Shown here: piece by piece, positions 53,199 to 61,078 of the stretch
Layout: each line of letters begins with the position of its first letter
Numbering within the stretch: the first letter of the stretch is position 1
Assembly: GCA_039931675.1 (NCBI GenBank)
Contig: JBDTRM010000285.1
Span: forward strand, 19,518 to 83,517
DNA from: JAEUTH01 sp039931675
GTDB taxonomy: Bacteria; Bacteroidota; Bacteroidia; AKYH767-A; OLB10
Length of the DNA: 64,000 nucleotides
Reading direction: 5' to 3'
The notes under the pieces: generated by a model
The model's database searches: none
The model's input: only the letters and a program-made list of their open reading frames with translations
Told to the model about the DNA's origin: nothing
Position numbers and translations under genes: made by a program

Positions 53199-53549
53199 AT
53201 GGAAGGGGTAAATAAAGTAGAAGAGTTGATCGGTAAACTTAAAACGTATTTTGAAACACGGTTTGATATCGTGGCATTGAATACGCAGGATAAAGTTTCT
53301 AACATGCTTTCATCAATAGCTTCAACTGCTGTGGTGGCCTTGTTTGTAATGTTTATTGTATTCTTTGCAAGCGTAGGGGCGGCATGGCGTATTGGTGAAA
53401 TACTTAACAGTCCTTCCATAGGTTTCTTTTGTGTTGCCGGTTTTTATCTAATGGTAGCTATTATTGTTGTTATTAATAAGGACAGATGGATAAAAACGCC
53501 TCTTATCAATGCTTTACTTAAAAAAATAAATATCAATGAGAACGATTAA
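53199..53549 (+). CDS. Holin-X/phage holin family-like membrane protein
   Basis: The 116-residue protein has an amphipathic N-terminus (VEELIGKLKTYFETRFDI) followed by two membrane helices (SIASTAVVALFVMFIVFFASV, GFFCVAGFYLMVAIIVVIN). The layout resembles the Actinobacterial holin-X/YqjE-type family, which sits beside YtxH-like and cell-envelope stress genes; a lytic role is not implied. Its end overlaps the next gene by 14 bases. Confidence 0.8.
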   Translation: MEGVNKVEELIGKLKTYFETRFDIVALNTQDKVSNMLSSIASTAVVALFVMFIVFFASVGAAWRIGEILNSPSIGFFCVAGFYLMVAIIVVINKDRWIKTPLINALLKKININEND

Positions 53550-53973
53550 TAACCTTGAAGAATTAAAGATTGAACGCATTCGTTTAACGCAGAAAAAGAT
53601 GAATCTTGAAGTTGAGATAGAAAGTGACTTTAAAGAAATCAAACATCATTTTTCACCGGCAAGATTAGTTCCTGCGGGTATTTCAAATTTAGTAATCAAT
53701 AGAAATCATGGTGTGGTAAATGAAGGTATTGGTATGCTGGTGGATGTGCTGTTAAGAAAAGTATTATTCCGTAATGCAGGATTTATAACCAAGCTGATTG
53801 TTCCTATGATTGCACGCACAGCAGCAAGTAATTACGTTAGTGATCACAAAGGGAAAATTATCAACTGGGTTAGTGATCTGATTTTGAAACCGGGTAAAAA
53901 GAAAAGGCAAGCTGATGAGGTGTATAAAGCTGATAATATTTATGATCAGTCAACTGCTGATTTTTATGATTAA
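53536..53973 (+). CDS. Uncharacterised protein of the YtxH-holin cluster
   Basis: The 145-residue protein has a charged N-terminal coiled coil (NLEELKIERIRLTQKKMNLE), then a weakly hydrophobic central part (LVDVLLRKVLFRNAGFITKL) and a basic tail. It begins inside the holin-like gene, so the pair is coupled. Together with YtxH this is the recurrent Bacteroidota trio of envelope-stress genes. Function unknown. Confidence 0.75.
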   Translation: MRTINNLEELKIERIRLTQKKMNLEVEIESDFKEIKHHFSPARLVPAGISNLVINRNHGVVNEGIGMLVDVLLRKVLFRNAGFITKLIVPMIARTAASNYVSDHKGKIINWVSDLILKPGKKKRQADEVYKADNIYDQSTADFYD

Positions 53974-54045
53974 ATTACCGATACAGTTTTAAACCAAAAT
54001 TAATAAAACGCCATAACCACTTCTATATACATTTCCACCTTCCTA

Positions 54046-54241
54046 TTGCGACTTAGCAATGTGTCTGACACAATAACCAAATTTCCAATTTCCAATTTCC
54101 AAATTGCGACTTAGCAATGTGTCTGACACCCGAAAAAGGTGTCTGACACAATAACCAAATTTCCAATTTCCAATTTACGCTCGCAAATGTGTCAGAGGCA
54201 AAAACCAAATTTCAAATTTCAAATTTCAAATTTCAAATTTC
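54046..54241. repeat. Composite tandem repeats (GTGTCTGACAC plus TTTCCAA/TTTCAAA arrays)
   Basis: ATTGCGACTTAGCAATGTGT followed by CTGACAC occurs at about 54045 and 54103. GTGTCTGACACC and GGTGTCTGACAC (about 54119-54149) can pair as a hairpin. Each unit is followed by TTTCCAA heptamers, and the last by five TTTCAAA heptamers up to 54241. It fills most of the 273-base gap between the holin cluster and the CHASE3 kinase. Confidence 0.8.
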
Positions 54242-54246
54242 CAATC

Positions 54247-55650
54247 TCAATGCTGCGACAAGTAAATTATAAAAGTTGATCCTTCATTTAATTTACTCTG
54301 AGCTATAATGTAACCGTTGTGGTTCGCGATAATTTTTTTACATATTGCTAATCCAATGCCTGAGCCGGTGTATTGCGATCGTCCTTCAAGGCGCTGGAAG
54401 ATGATAAATATTCTTTCACTATACTGTTCTTCGAATCCTATTCCATTATCACTTACCGAAACTTTATGAAACATTTTTAACTCTTCAGTTGGTTTCATAT
54501 TTGGAATTTCCTTGCCTGTGGTTAAAGAATATTTTATTTGAATAACAGGCTTTCTGCCGTCAGGCATAAACTTTAATGCATTGGTAAGCAGGTTTTGAAA
54601 CAACTGTTCCATCTGCGATGCACTGGCCGAAATGCCCGGTAATTTGTCTATCGTTACTACTGCTTTTTTATCCTGTATTTCTTCATGTAATACATCCATT
54701 ACATTCTTAACAATGGTATTCAGATTGATTAAGGCAAACTTTTTTTTCATCACATTAGAGATGCGCGAATAACTGAGTAAATCATTTATCAGCGACTGCA
54801 TGCGTTGGGCAGAACTCTGCATACGCTCAATAATAAATTTTGCATCATCATCTAAGCTATACTTCTGTTTAAGCACAAGGCGGTTGCCAAAGGATTGAAT
54901 TTTCCTGAGTGGTTCCTGCAAATCGTGACTGGCTACGTAAGCAAATTGTTCCAGCTCACTGTTTGATCTTTTTAAAGCTTCAATATTGTAATCAAGATCG
55001 TTTTGAATAAGGATTCGTTTTTGTAATTCCTTCACAACAACATAATAAGCAAACACTATCATCACAATTGAAAACAATGAAGTAAAAACTATAAATAAAG
55101 GAGTTACTGATGAGAAATCGTTTTCTTTTTCAATAGCACTTTTCAAATTCCTATCTGTATTCCTCCTTATTTTTGCTGCAGTAAATCTTGCATAGTCCAT
55201 CAATAATTTCCCTTGCTGTAAAATTGCAACTCTTGATTTTTTGTAATCCTCTGTTTTACTGTAATGCGCTACCTGGTAATTTGTATGGTCTAATTTTACT
55301 AATGCAGCTTGCTCAAATCTTTCAATTTCTTTCATGTTTTCATTATTGACAAGCCCGTTTTTTTTTAAATCGGCAAGCGCTGTTTTTAAGCGATCATTGG
55401 CAATGTTAACCGGGTTAAGAAATGCAGAATCTGCTGTAAGGAAATAACCTCTCTGCCCTGTTTCGGCATCTTTAAGCAGCGAGATGCACTGCTCTAAATT
55501 ATATTTAAATGCATTGGTATTGTCCACCTTGCTGCTGTAATCACTTAACTGGTCAACACGCTTGTACGATAAAAAAGCGAGGGTAAACATGATAATAAGT
55601 GTTGCGCTAAAAACAATTTTTGATAAAGTAAATGGCGAAATCTTTTTCAT
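54247..55650 (-). CDS. Membrane sensor histidine kinase with CHASE3 domain
   Basis: In this 467-residue protein, the first membrane helix (about 11-29) and a CHASE3 periplasmic domain (about 35-165, with DAETGQRGYFLTADSAFLNP) lead to the second helix (182-205). Then come a coiled coil, the HisKA H-box (SHDLQEPLRK, His242) and an HATPase domain (DNGIGFE, GSGIGLAICKK). The sensor should detect an unknown envelope signal. The H-box is the same QEP type as in the PAS kinase at 21292. Confidence 0.92.
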   Translation of the reverse strand: MKKISPFTLSKIVFSATLIIMFTLAFLSYKRVDQLSDYSSKVDNTNAFKYNLEQCISLLKDAETGQRGYFLTADSAFLNPVNIANDRLKTALADLKKNGLVNNENMKEIERFEQAALVKLDHTNYQVAHYSKTEDYKKSRVAILQQGKLLMDYARFTAAKIRRNTDRNLKSAIEKENDFSSVTPLFIVFTSLFSIVMIVFAYYVVVKELQKRILIQNDLDYNIEALKRSNSELEQFAYVASHDLQEPLRKIQSFGNRLVLKQKYSLDDDAKFIIERMQSSAQRMQSLINDLLSYSRISNVMKKKFALINLNTIVKNVMDVLHEEIQDKKAVVTIDKLPGISASASQMEQLFQNLLTNALKFMPDGRKPVIQIKYSLTTGKEIPNMKPTEELKMFHKVSVSDNGIGFEEQYSERIFIIFQRLEGRSQYTGSGIGLAICKKIIANHNGYIIAQSKLNEGSTFIIYLSQH

Positions 55651-55772
55651 ATAAAATTATAATGGTTGTAGAGTTAAATTCCCAAACACAGGAGATTATT
55701 CTTCTCTGATCCGTTTTGTGTTTTTGGTCAATTTATTGCCCTGTGAACTTATGAATATCATTCCGGTATAAT

Positions 55773-57212
55773 ATGAAACAAGGTCAAAATTTAGCTCAGA
55801 AACAACAGAATAAACAGGGATATTATTTATCACAGCAGCACCTTAAACAAATGCACCTGTTGCATCTTACAGGTTTTGCACTTCGCGAATATCTTGCCAA
55901 TGAACTTGAATTAAATCCTGCTTTGGAAATTGATCATGATGATGACGATGAATTGAGCGAAGTTACTGTTGATAGCATAGAAGCAGCTACTGAATGGACC
56001 ACCAAAGATGAGGATGAATTATTTCGGAATAATTATCAGCAGGCATCAACCGACCAGTTTTACCGCGCTCCTGTAATTCAGTTTAATTCGCTTGCTGATA
56101 GTTTAAAAGAGCAAATACACCAGATGCAATTATCAACTACGCTTACGCAATTATCCTGTTATCTTATTGATGAATTAAATGATGACGGTTATTTAAGGAG
56201 AAGTTTAGCAGAAGTATGCGATGATTATTGTTTTAACCGCGGCAAGTTAACTGATGAAAAGGAATTTGAAACCGCATTGCACGCTGTTCAACACTGCGAG
56301 CCTGCAGGTGTTGGCGCAAGAGATTTGAGAGAGTGCCTGTTACTTCAATTGAATTATAAAATTGTAAACTTTGGAGTTAATTATGAAATGCACAAGGCGC
56401 AGATTATATTAGAAAACCATTATGATTTATTTGTTCAGCGCGCATTCAGTAAAATTAAATCACTATTAGAATTAACAGATGAAAGCTTTAAAAAGGTTAC
56501 AGAGGTTATCACACATCTTCAGCCAAAACCTGTTACAGAGGTCAACCGGTATGAGTTAATGAATTACCAGATAATACCTGATTTTGAAATAACAATTGAA
56601 GACGATGAATTGTACGTTGGTTTAACACAACCCGATAGTGCAAAACTTCGCGTGATAAGTGATTTTAAAAAATCGCCCATGCGAACAGAAAATAATGAAG
56701 AGAAAAACCAGGCAGCATCCTATTATTCAAATCTTGTTGATGATGCCAATGCATTAGTAAACGCTTTGCGCGAAAGGGAAGTTACGATGTTAAAAGTAAT
56801 GTCGGCAATTGCATTTACCCAACCGGGATTTTTTATTTCAGGAGATCGCAATGATCTTAAGCCAATGGTGCTACAGGATATTGCCGGCATAACAGGTTTT
56901 GACCTCAGCACGGTATCAAGAATAACAAGTAATAAATATGTGCAAACCCCACACGGAATTTTTCCGCTAAAGAATTTATTCATGCGTAACATCAATCCGG
57001 GAATAGCATACAACTCGCAACATACTGCTGTGGGCATTCAACAAACTATAAAGCAACTTATTGAAGAAGAAGATAAAAACAATCCAATGAGCGATAGTGA
57101 AGTTGTGGAAGCATTACAGCAAAAAGGTATAACACTGGCCCGGAGAACGGTAGTAAAATATCGGGAAGTGTTAAGCATAAAAAACAGTAACCTGCGAAAA
57201 AGTTCAAACTGA
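55773..57212 (+). CDS. rpoN: RNA polymerase sigma-54 factor
   Basis: The 479-residue protein has the Gln/Leu-rich region I (QQHLKQMHLLHLTGFALREY), acidic region II, the core-binding domain with EPAGVGARDLRECLLLQL and the HTH with TGFDLSTVSRITSNKYVQTP. Its RpoN box is ARRTVVKYRE. It directs RNA polymerase to -24/-12 promoters and needs an NtrC-type activator; one is encoded 935 bases downstream. Single rpoN genes beside an activator and kinase suggest a dedicated circuit. Confidence 0.94.
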   Translation: MKQGQNLAQKQQNKQGYYLSQQHLKQMHLLHLTGFALREYLANELELNPALEIDHDDDDELSEVTVDSIEAATEWTTKDEDELFRNNYQQASTDQFYRAPVIQFNSLADSLKEQIHQMQLSTTLTQLSCYLIDELNDDGYLRRSLAEVCDDYCFNRGKLTDEKEFETALHAVQHCEPAGVGARDLRECLLLQLNYKIVNFGVNYEMHKAQIILENHYDLFVQRAFSKIKSLLELTDESFKKVTEVITHLQPKPVTEVNRYELMNYQIIPDFEITIEDDELYVGLTQPDSAKLRVISDFKKSPMRTENNEEKNQAASYYSNLVDDANALVNALREREVTMLKVMSAIAFTQPGFFISGDRNDLKPMVLQDIAGITGFDLSTVSRITSNKYVQTPHGIFPLKNLFMRNINPGIAYNSQHTAVGIQQTIKQLIEEEDKNNPMSDSEVVEALQQKGITLARRTVVKYREVLSIKNSNLRKSSN

Positions 57213-57435
57213 TCTTACTTCTTTTTCTTCATTAAAATTTATTCAACAACATTCTTCCCCATTTTGGGCAATCTATTACACAAGCAGGTAATCGAAATGA
57301 ATTAATCATAAGCAGAACTGAATTTTAATGTGGTGATGATACTTTAATTGGATTTTATGGATAGGCATAAAAGTTTTATGTTTAAAGTGACGCTTCTTAA
57401 AAAGCCTTTTACATGCGCCATTAAGACCTTTTAAA

Positions 57436-57639
57436 ATGAAAGCAAACGAAAATGACCAAAAGGTTAGTTCAAATCAATATGATCAGCAATTAGTCAAACA
57501 AAATGAGAGCAAAGTTTCTCATCATCCTGATGCAACGGCAGACACATTGCACCAGATGGCAAGGGCCAGGATGACGAATTTGAAAGTAGGCAAGGAGTTG
57601 TTATACAAGATTCTAAAACGTAAGTTCCATGAGTGGTAA
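57436..57639 (+). CDS. Small hypothetical protein
   Basis: The 67-residue hydrophilic protein has a Gln/Asn/Lys-rich N-terminus and a helical tail (ATADTLHQMARARMTNLKVG). No known domain. A clear terminator lies 109 bases downstream, and it follows rpoN on the same strand by 223 bases. Probably real because of the good helical C-terminus, but with no family evidence. Confidence 0.5.
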   Translation: MKANENDQKVSSNQYDQQLVKQNESKVSHHPDATADTLHQMARARMTNLKVGKELLYKILKRKFHEW

Positions 57640-57747
57640 TCGAATTATTGCCCGGTTGGAGGGCAGACAACAAAAGTTGAGTAAGCGAATAAACTAATAA
57701 TCAAAAAACAGTTATTAGCTGTTCCCCAAATTGTAAGTTTTATTCCG

Positions 57748-57778
57748 AAAAACGCAAAGTCACGTACTTGCGTTTTTT
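57748..57778 (+). terminator. Rho-independent terminator after the small gene at 57436
   Basis: AAAAACGCAA (57748-57757) pairs with TTGCGTTTTT (57768-57777) over a ten-base loop, followed by further T. It lies in the 507-base gap before the NtrC-type gene. Confidence 0.8.
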
Positions 57779-57866
57779 CTTTATAGGCAATCAATAATCA
57801 TATAGTTATACATGAAACGGGATAAATTTATACAACTGATTTAACCTTTCCCGATGTGTCGGGACA

Positions 57867-57970
57867 AACCTTAGTAGAAACGAACACACAAAAAAAAACC
57901 TTATTACCTTTATCTATTCTATAGAAAATAATAAGGTTGCCTTAACGGGTTGTACGTTTCTACTAAGGTT
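57867..57970. repeat. Nested-palindrome element, copy E
   Basis: Outer arms AACCTTAGTAGAAACG (57867-57882) and CGTTTCTACTAAGGTT (57955-57970) form a perfect 16-bp pair. Inner arms are AACCTTATTA (57897-57906) and TAATAAGGTT (57929-57938). The outer stem ends in ...AAACG/CGTTT here, against ...AAAA/TTTT in copy D, so the pairing is kept while the bases differ. CCCGAT-type palindromes flank it on both sides (57849-57864; near 57990). Confidence 0.85.
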
Positions 57971-58134
57971 AAAGAATGCCGATAGCTTCCCGATAGCTAT
58001 CAGGAGGGTTTTTCATTCTGATATTTCTGATTATGGGTGGTGCAAATTCAGAAAGAAAATTATAGAAATCAATAAGAATGTAGAATATTATGCCCATTTT
58101 GTTAGCGGTTTTATATTTGTAATTATTCCTCTAA

Positions 58135-58142
58135 TAACTTTG
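58135..58142 (+). promoter_or_regulatory. Candidate -7 element for the activator gene (TAACTTTG)
   Basis: TAACTTTG lies 4 bases before the ATG at 58147, and TATATTTG (58112-58119) is a second match to TAnnTTTG. If the first is used the mRNA would be nearly leaderless; the second gives a leader of roughly 20-25 bases. Neither has a good TTTG at the usual distance. Confidence 0.35.
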
Positions 58143-58146
58143 TGCT

Positions 58147-59610
58147 ATGGACAAGATACTGATTATTGAAGATGATGTTGATATGAGTCAACTTCTCAAA
58201 AGATTTTTAACTAAGAATGGTTTTGAAGTTGAACTAACTCAAAGTGGTGCTAAAGGTATAGCGGCATTTGTTGCCTTTCAGCCAAACTTGGTTTTATGCG
58301 ATTATCGTTTAGGTGATATGGATGGCATTGAAGTGCTTCATAAAATTAAAGAAATTGAACCATCTATTCCCTTTATCATTATGACTGGCTATTCTGATAT
58401 ACGTATAGCAGTAAGCGTTATGAAGTTAGGAGCGTTTGATTATCTGGCCAAGCCTTTATTGCCGGATGAGACTTTGCAACTGATTAAAAATGCTTTAAAG
58501 TCAAGAATTCAACCCATTCACATTGTTGATGAAGGACAAGAAGACTCTGCATCAGCGGGTGATAACAATAATCCGAAACCAAAAAGACAGGCAGGAAAAA
58601 ATGATTTTGTTTATGGTAAAAGTGCAATCTCAAGAGAACTATTGAGGCAGATTGACTTGGTGGCGCCTACTGATTACAGCGTAATTATTTACGGAGAAAG
58701 CGGAGCCGGTAAAGAAGCCATTGCGCAAACTATTCATAAAAAAAGTAAACGGTCACAATCGCCTTTTGTGCCAATGGATTGCGGAGCCATTTCAAAAGAG
58801 CTTGCCGGCAGTGAATTGTTTGGGCATGAAAAAGGATCCTTTACGGGAGCCTTTGCAACCAAGATCGGGCATTTCGAATTGGCCAATGGCGGAACAATCT
58901 TCCTTGATGAAGTCTCTAACCTGCCTTACGATGTGCAGTCATCATTACTCAGAGTTGTTCAGGAAAGAAAGATAAAGCGCATTGGCGGATTAAAAGAAAT
59001 ACCAATTGATGTTCGCATCATCGTTGCAAGTAATGAGAATTTATTTGAAGCGCATAGAAAAGGAAAGTTTCGCGAAGACCTATACCATCGTTTCAATGAG
59101 TTTCATTTAACAGTTCCGTCATTACGCGAGCGCAAAGACGATATAATGATGTATGCCCGGTTTTTTCTAAACAGCGCAAACCAGGAATTAGGAAGAAATA
59201 TTGAAGGATTTGCACCTGAAGTAGAAGAACAATTTATTAATTATCCCTGGTTTGGTAATCTGCGCGAGATGAAAAATGTAATTCGCAGGGCAGCTTTGTT
59301 AAGCGATACAAACCGTGTTGAATCTAAAACACTTCCGTTTGAAATTTCAAATTTCAGCCGTACAACTATGGGTATTCAGGAGGAAGATTTACCACCCACT
59401 GTTCAAGCTCAGACTGTTGACGACAATGAAGCCGCCAAAATAAAAGATGGAAAACCAAATCTTAAATCAGCCGCAATGGTTGCCGAATATGACTTGATAT
59501 TAAAGGTATTGCGCGAAGTTAACTTCAACAAAAGCAAAGCGGCTGCTATTTTAAATATTGACCGTAAAACCCTTTACAATAAAATGAAAGCTTTTAAATT
59601 AGAAGCATAG
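58147..59610 (+). CDS. Sigma-54-dependent response regulator (NtrC family)
   Basis: The 487-residue protein has a receiver with phospho-acceptor Asp52 (LVLCDYRLGDMDG) and a linker. The AAA+ domain carries Walker A GESGAGKE, the GSFTGA sigma-54 contact loop (usual form GAFTGA), Walker B FLDEVSNLP and arginine fingers near FREDLYHRF. The Fis-type HTH ends REVNFNKSKAAAILNIDRKT. It activates RpoN-dependent promoters. The next gene starts two bases after its stop, so the two are co-translated. RpoN itself lies 1 kb upstream. Confidence 0.93.
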   Translation: MDKILIIEDDVDMSQLLKRFLTKNGFEVELTQSGAKGIAAFVAFQPNLVLCDYRLGDMDGIEVLHKIKEIEPSIPFIIMTGYSDIRIAVSVMKLGAFDYLAKPLLPDETLQLIKNALKSRIQPIHIVDEGQEDSASAGDNNNPKPKRQAGKNDFVYGKSAISRELLRQIDLVAPTDYSVIIYGESGAGKEAIAQTIHKKSKRSQSPFVPMDCGAISKELAGSELFGHEKGSFTGAFATKIGHFELANGGTIFLDEVSNLPYDVQSSLLRVVQERKIKRIGGLKEIPIDVRIIVASNENLFEAHRKGKFREDLYHRFNEFHLTVPSLRERKDDIMMYARFFLNSANQELGRNIEGFAPEVEEQFINYPWFGNLREMKNVIRRAALLSDTNRVESKTLPFEISNFSRTTMGIQEEDLPPTVQAQTVDDNEAAKIKDGKPNLKSAAMVAEYDLILKVLREVNFNKSKAAAILNIDRKTLYNKMKAFKLEA

Positions 59611-59612
59611 TA

Positions 59613-61055
59613 ATGGAAGAAGGAGAAGAGATCAGGATTTTGTTGGTTGAGGATGATGAGGATGATTACATTCTTTTCAAGGAATATTTAAGCGATATTA
59701 AAATAGCAAAATATGCGCTTACGTGGGCCGCTAATTATCAACAAGCCATTGACTATATTGAGCATACAGAGCATGATATTTACTTTTTTGATTACATGCT
59801 GGGCAGGTATAATGGTCTTGATTTAATAAAGGAATGTGTAAGGCACGGAATTGATGCACCTATTATTTTATTAACCGGTTTAGGCAATCATCAGACAGAT
59901 TTAATCGCCATGCAATACGGTGCATCTGATTACCTGATGAAAAGTGAACTGGATGCCGAAAAGCTTGAACGCAGTATCCGCTATTCATTGGAGCAAAACC
60001 GCAACTTAAAAAAAATAAAAGATAGTGAAGAAAAATTCAGAACCATATTTGAAAATTCGCACGATGTAATTTATATAGCCGATAGTAAAGGCCGTGTGCT
60101 TGAAATAAACAAGGCCGGGGAACGTTTATTCGGCTATACACGCCAAGAAATGTTAAGCATTGATGCCACAGCATTTTATTATTATCCCGAAGACCGGAAA
60201 AAGTTTTTGGAAGCTGTAAATGTTACCGGAACTTATTCCAATTTTGAAGTAACGCTTAAAGATAAATATGGAAACAAAAAATATTGTTCCATTACGGCAA
60301 GTGTGCAAAAGGTTGATGAAAGCGGTATAGTATATTACCAGGGTATTGTGCATGATATGACCCGGAGAAAACAAATTGAACATGATTTACAGATTGCTGA
60401 AAAGCTTGCTGTAACCGGTCGCGTTGCAAAAACACTTGCTCATGAAGTTCGCAATCCTTTAACCAATATTAATCTTTCGGTGGAGCAGTTAGACGAAGAT
60501 ATAAAGGATGAAAACTGCAAACCGCTTTTTGAAATTATTAAAAGAAACAGCAAGCGCATTAATGACCTCGTAACAACGTTGATGGAAAATTCGAAACCCA
60601 CCGAATTGAAATCTTCAAAGGTAACGTTAAGGTCAATATTGGATAAAACAATTGCACTTGCAAAAGACAGGGCAGCTTTAAAAAATATAAAAATGGAAAC
60701 AGAATATAACGGAGATAATGAACTGATAGAGGGTGATGAATCAAAACTAACCATGGCATTTTTAAATATCATCATCAATGGAATTGAAGCTGTTGAAGAA
60801 AATAAAGGAGTGATCAGGTTGAAGACAGATTGCAAAGAAAAAAAATGTAAGATTTCAATTGAAGACAATGGCTGCGGTATCAGTGAAGATAATCTCGGTA
60901 AAATATTTGAACCTTACTTTACCGGCAAATCCAATGGAATGGGATTGGGGCTTGCTACAGCACACAATATTATCAGGACGCATAAAGGTATTATTAATGT
61001 GGAATCGAAACCGGGTGTTGGAACAAAATTCAATATTGAGTTAGATGTTTTATAG
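59613..61055 (+). CDS. Hybrid receiver-PAS-histidine kinase
   Basis: The 480-residue protein has an N-terminal receiver (phospho-acceptor Asp60, IYFFDYMLG), a PAS/PAC domain (about 140-255, RTIFENSHDVIYIADSKGRV), an H-box (TLAHEVRNPLTNINLSVEQL, His277) and an HATPase domain (DNGCGISEDNLGKIFEPYF, GMGLGLATAHNII). The HEVRNPL box is of the NtrB-like type, which fits a role with the activator just upstream. Cytosolic, no membrane helix. The receiver may take its input from another kinase. Confidence 0.92.
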   Translation: MEEGEEIRILLVEDDEDDYILFKEYLSDIKIAKYALTWAANYQQAIDYIEHTEHDIYFFDYMLGRYNGLDLIKECVRHGIDAPIILLTGLGNHQTDLIAMQYGASDYLMKSELDAEKLERSIRYSLEQNRNLKKIKDSEEKFRTIFENSHDVIYIADSKGRVLEINKAGERLFGYTRQEMLSIDATAFYYYPEDRKKFLEAVNVTGTYSNFEVTLKDKYGNKKYCSITASVQKVDESGIVYYQGIVHDMTRRKQIEHDLQIAEKLAVTGRVAKTLAHEVRNPLTNINLSVEQLDEDIKDENCKPLFEIIKRNSKRINDLVTTLMENSKPTELKSSKVTLRSILDKTIALAKDRAALKNIKMETEYNGDNELIEGDESKLTMAFLNIIINGIEAVEENKGVIRLKTDCKEKKCKISIEDNGCGISEDNLGKIFEPYFTGKSNGMGLGLATAHNIIRTHKGIINVESKPGVGTKFNIELDVL

Positions 61056-61078
61056 ACACAATGTTTCTTATTTTCTGA

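Noticed and set aside
54046..54241. Possible CRISPR array
   Set aside because: Units are 7-base heptamers and an irregular hairpin; there are no equal repeats with unique spacers of constant length and no cas genes.
60440..60868. A 142-codon reverse-strand frame rich in Ser, Leu and Phe
   Set aside because: Antisense of the hybrid kinase ATPase region; hydrophobic composition follows from Glu/Lys-rich codons on the coding strand.
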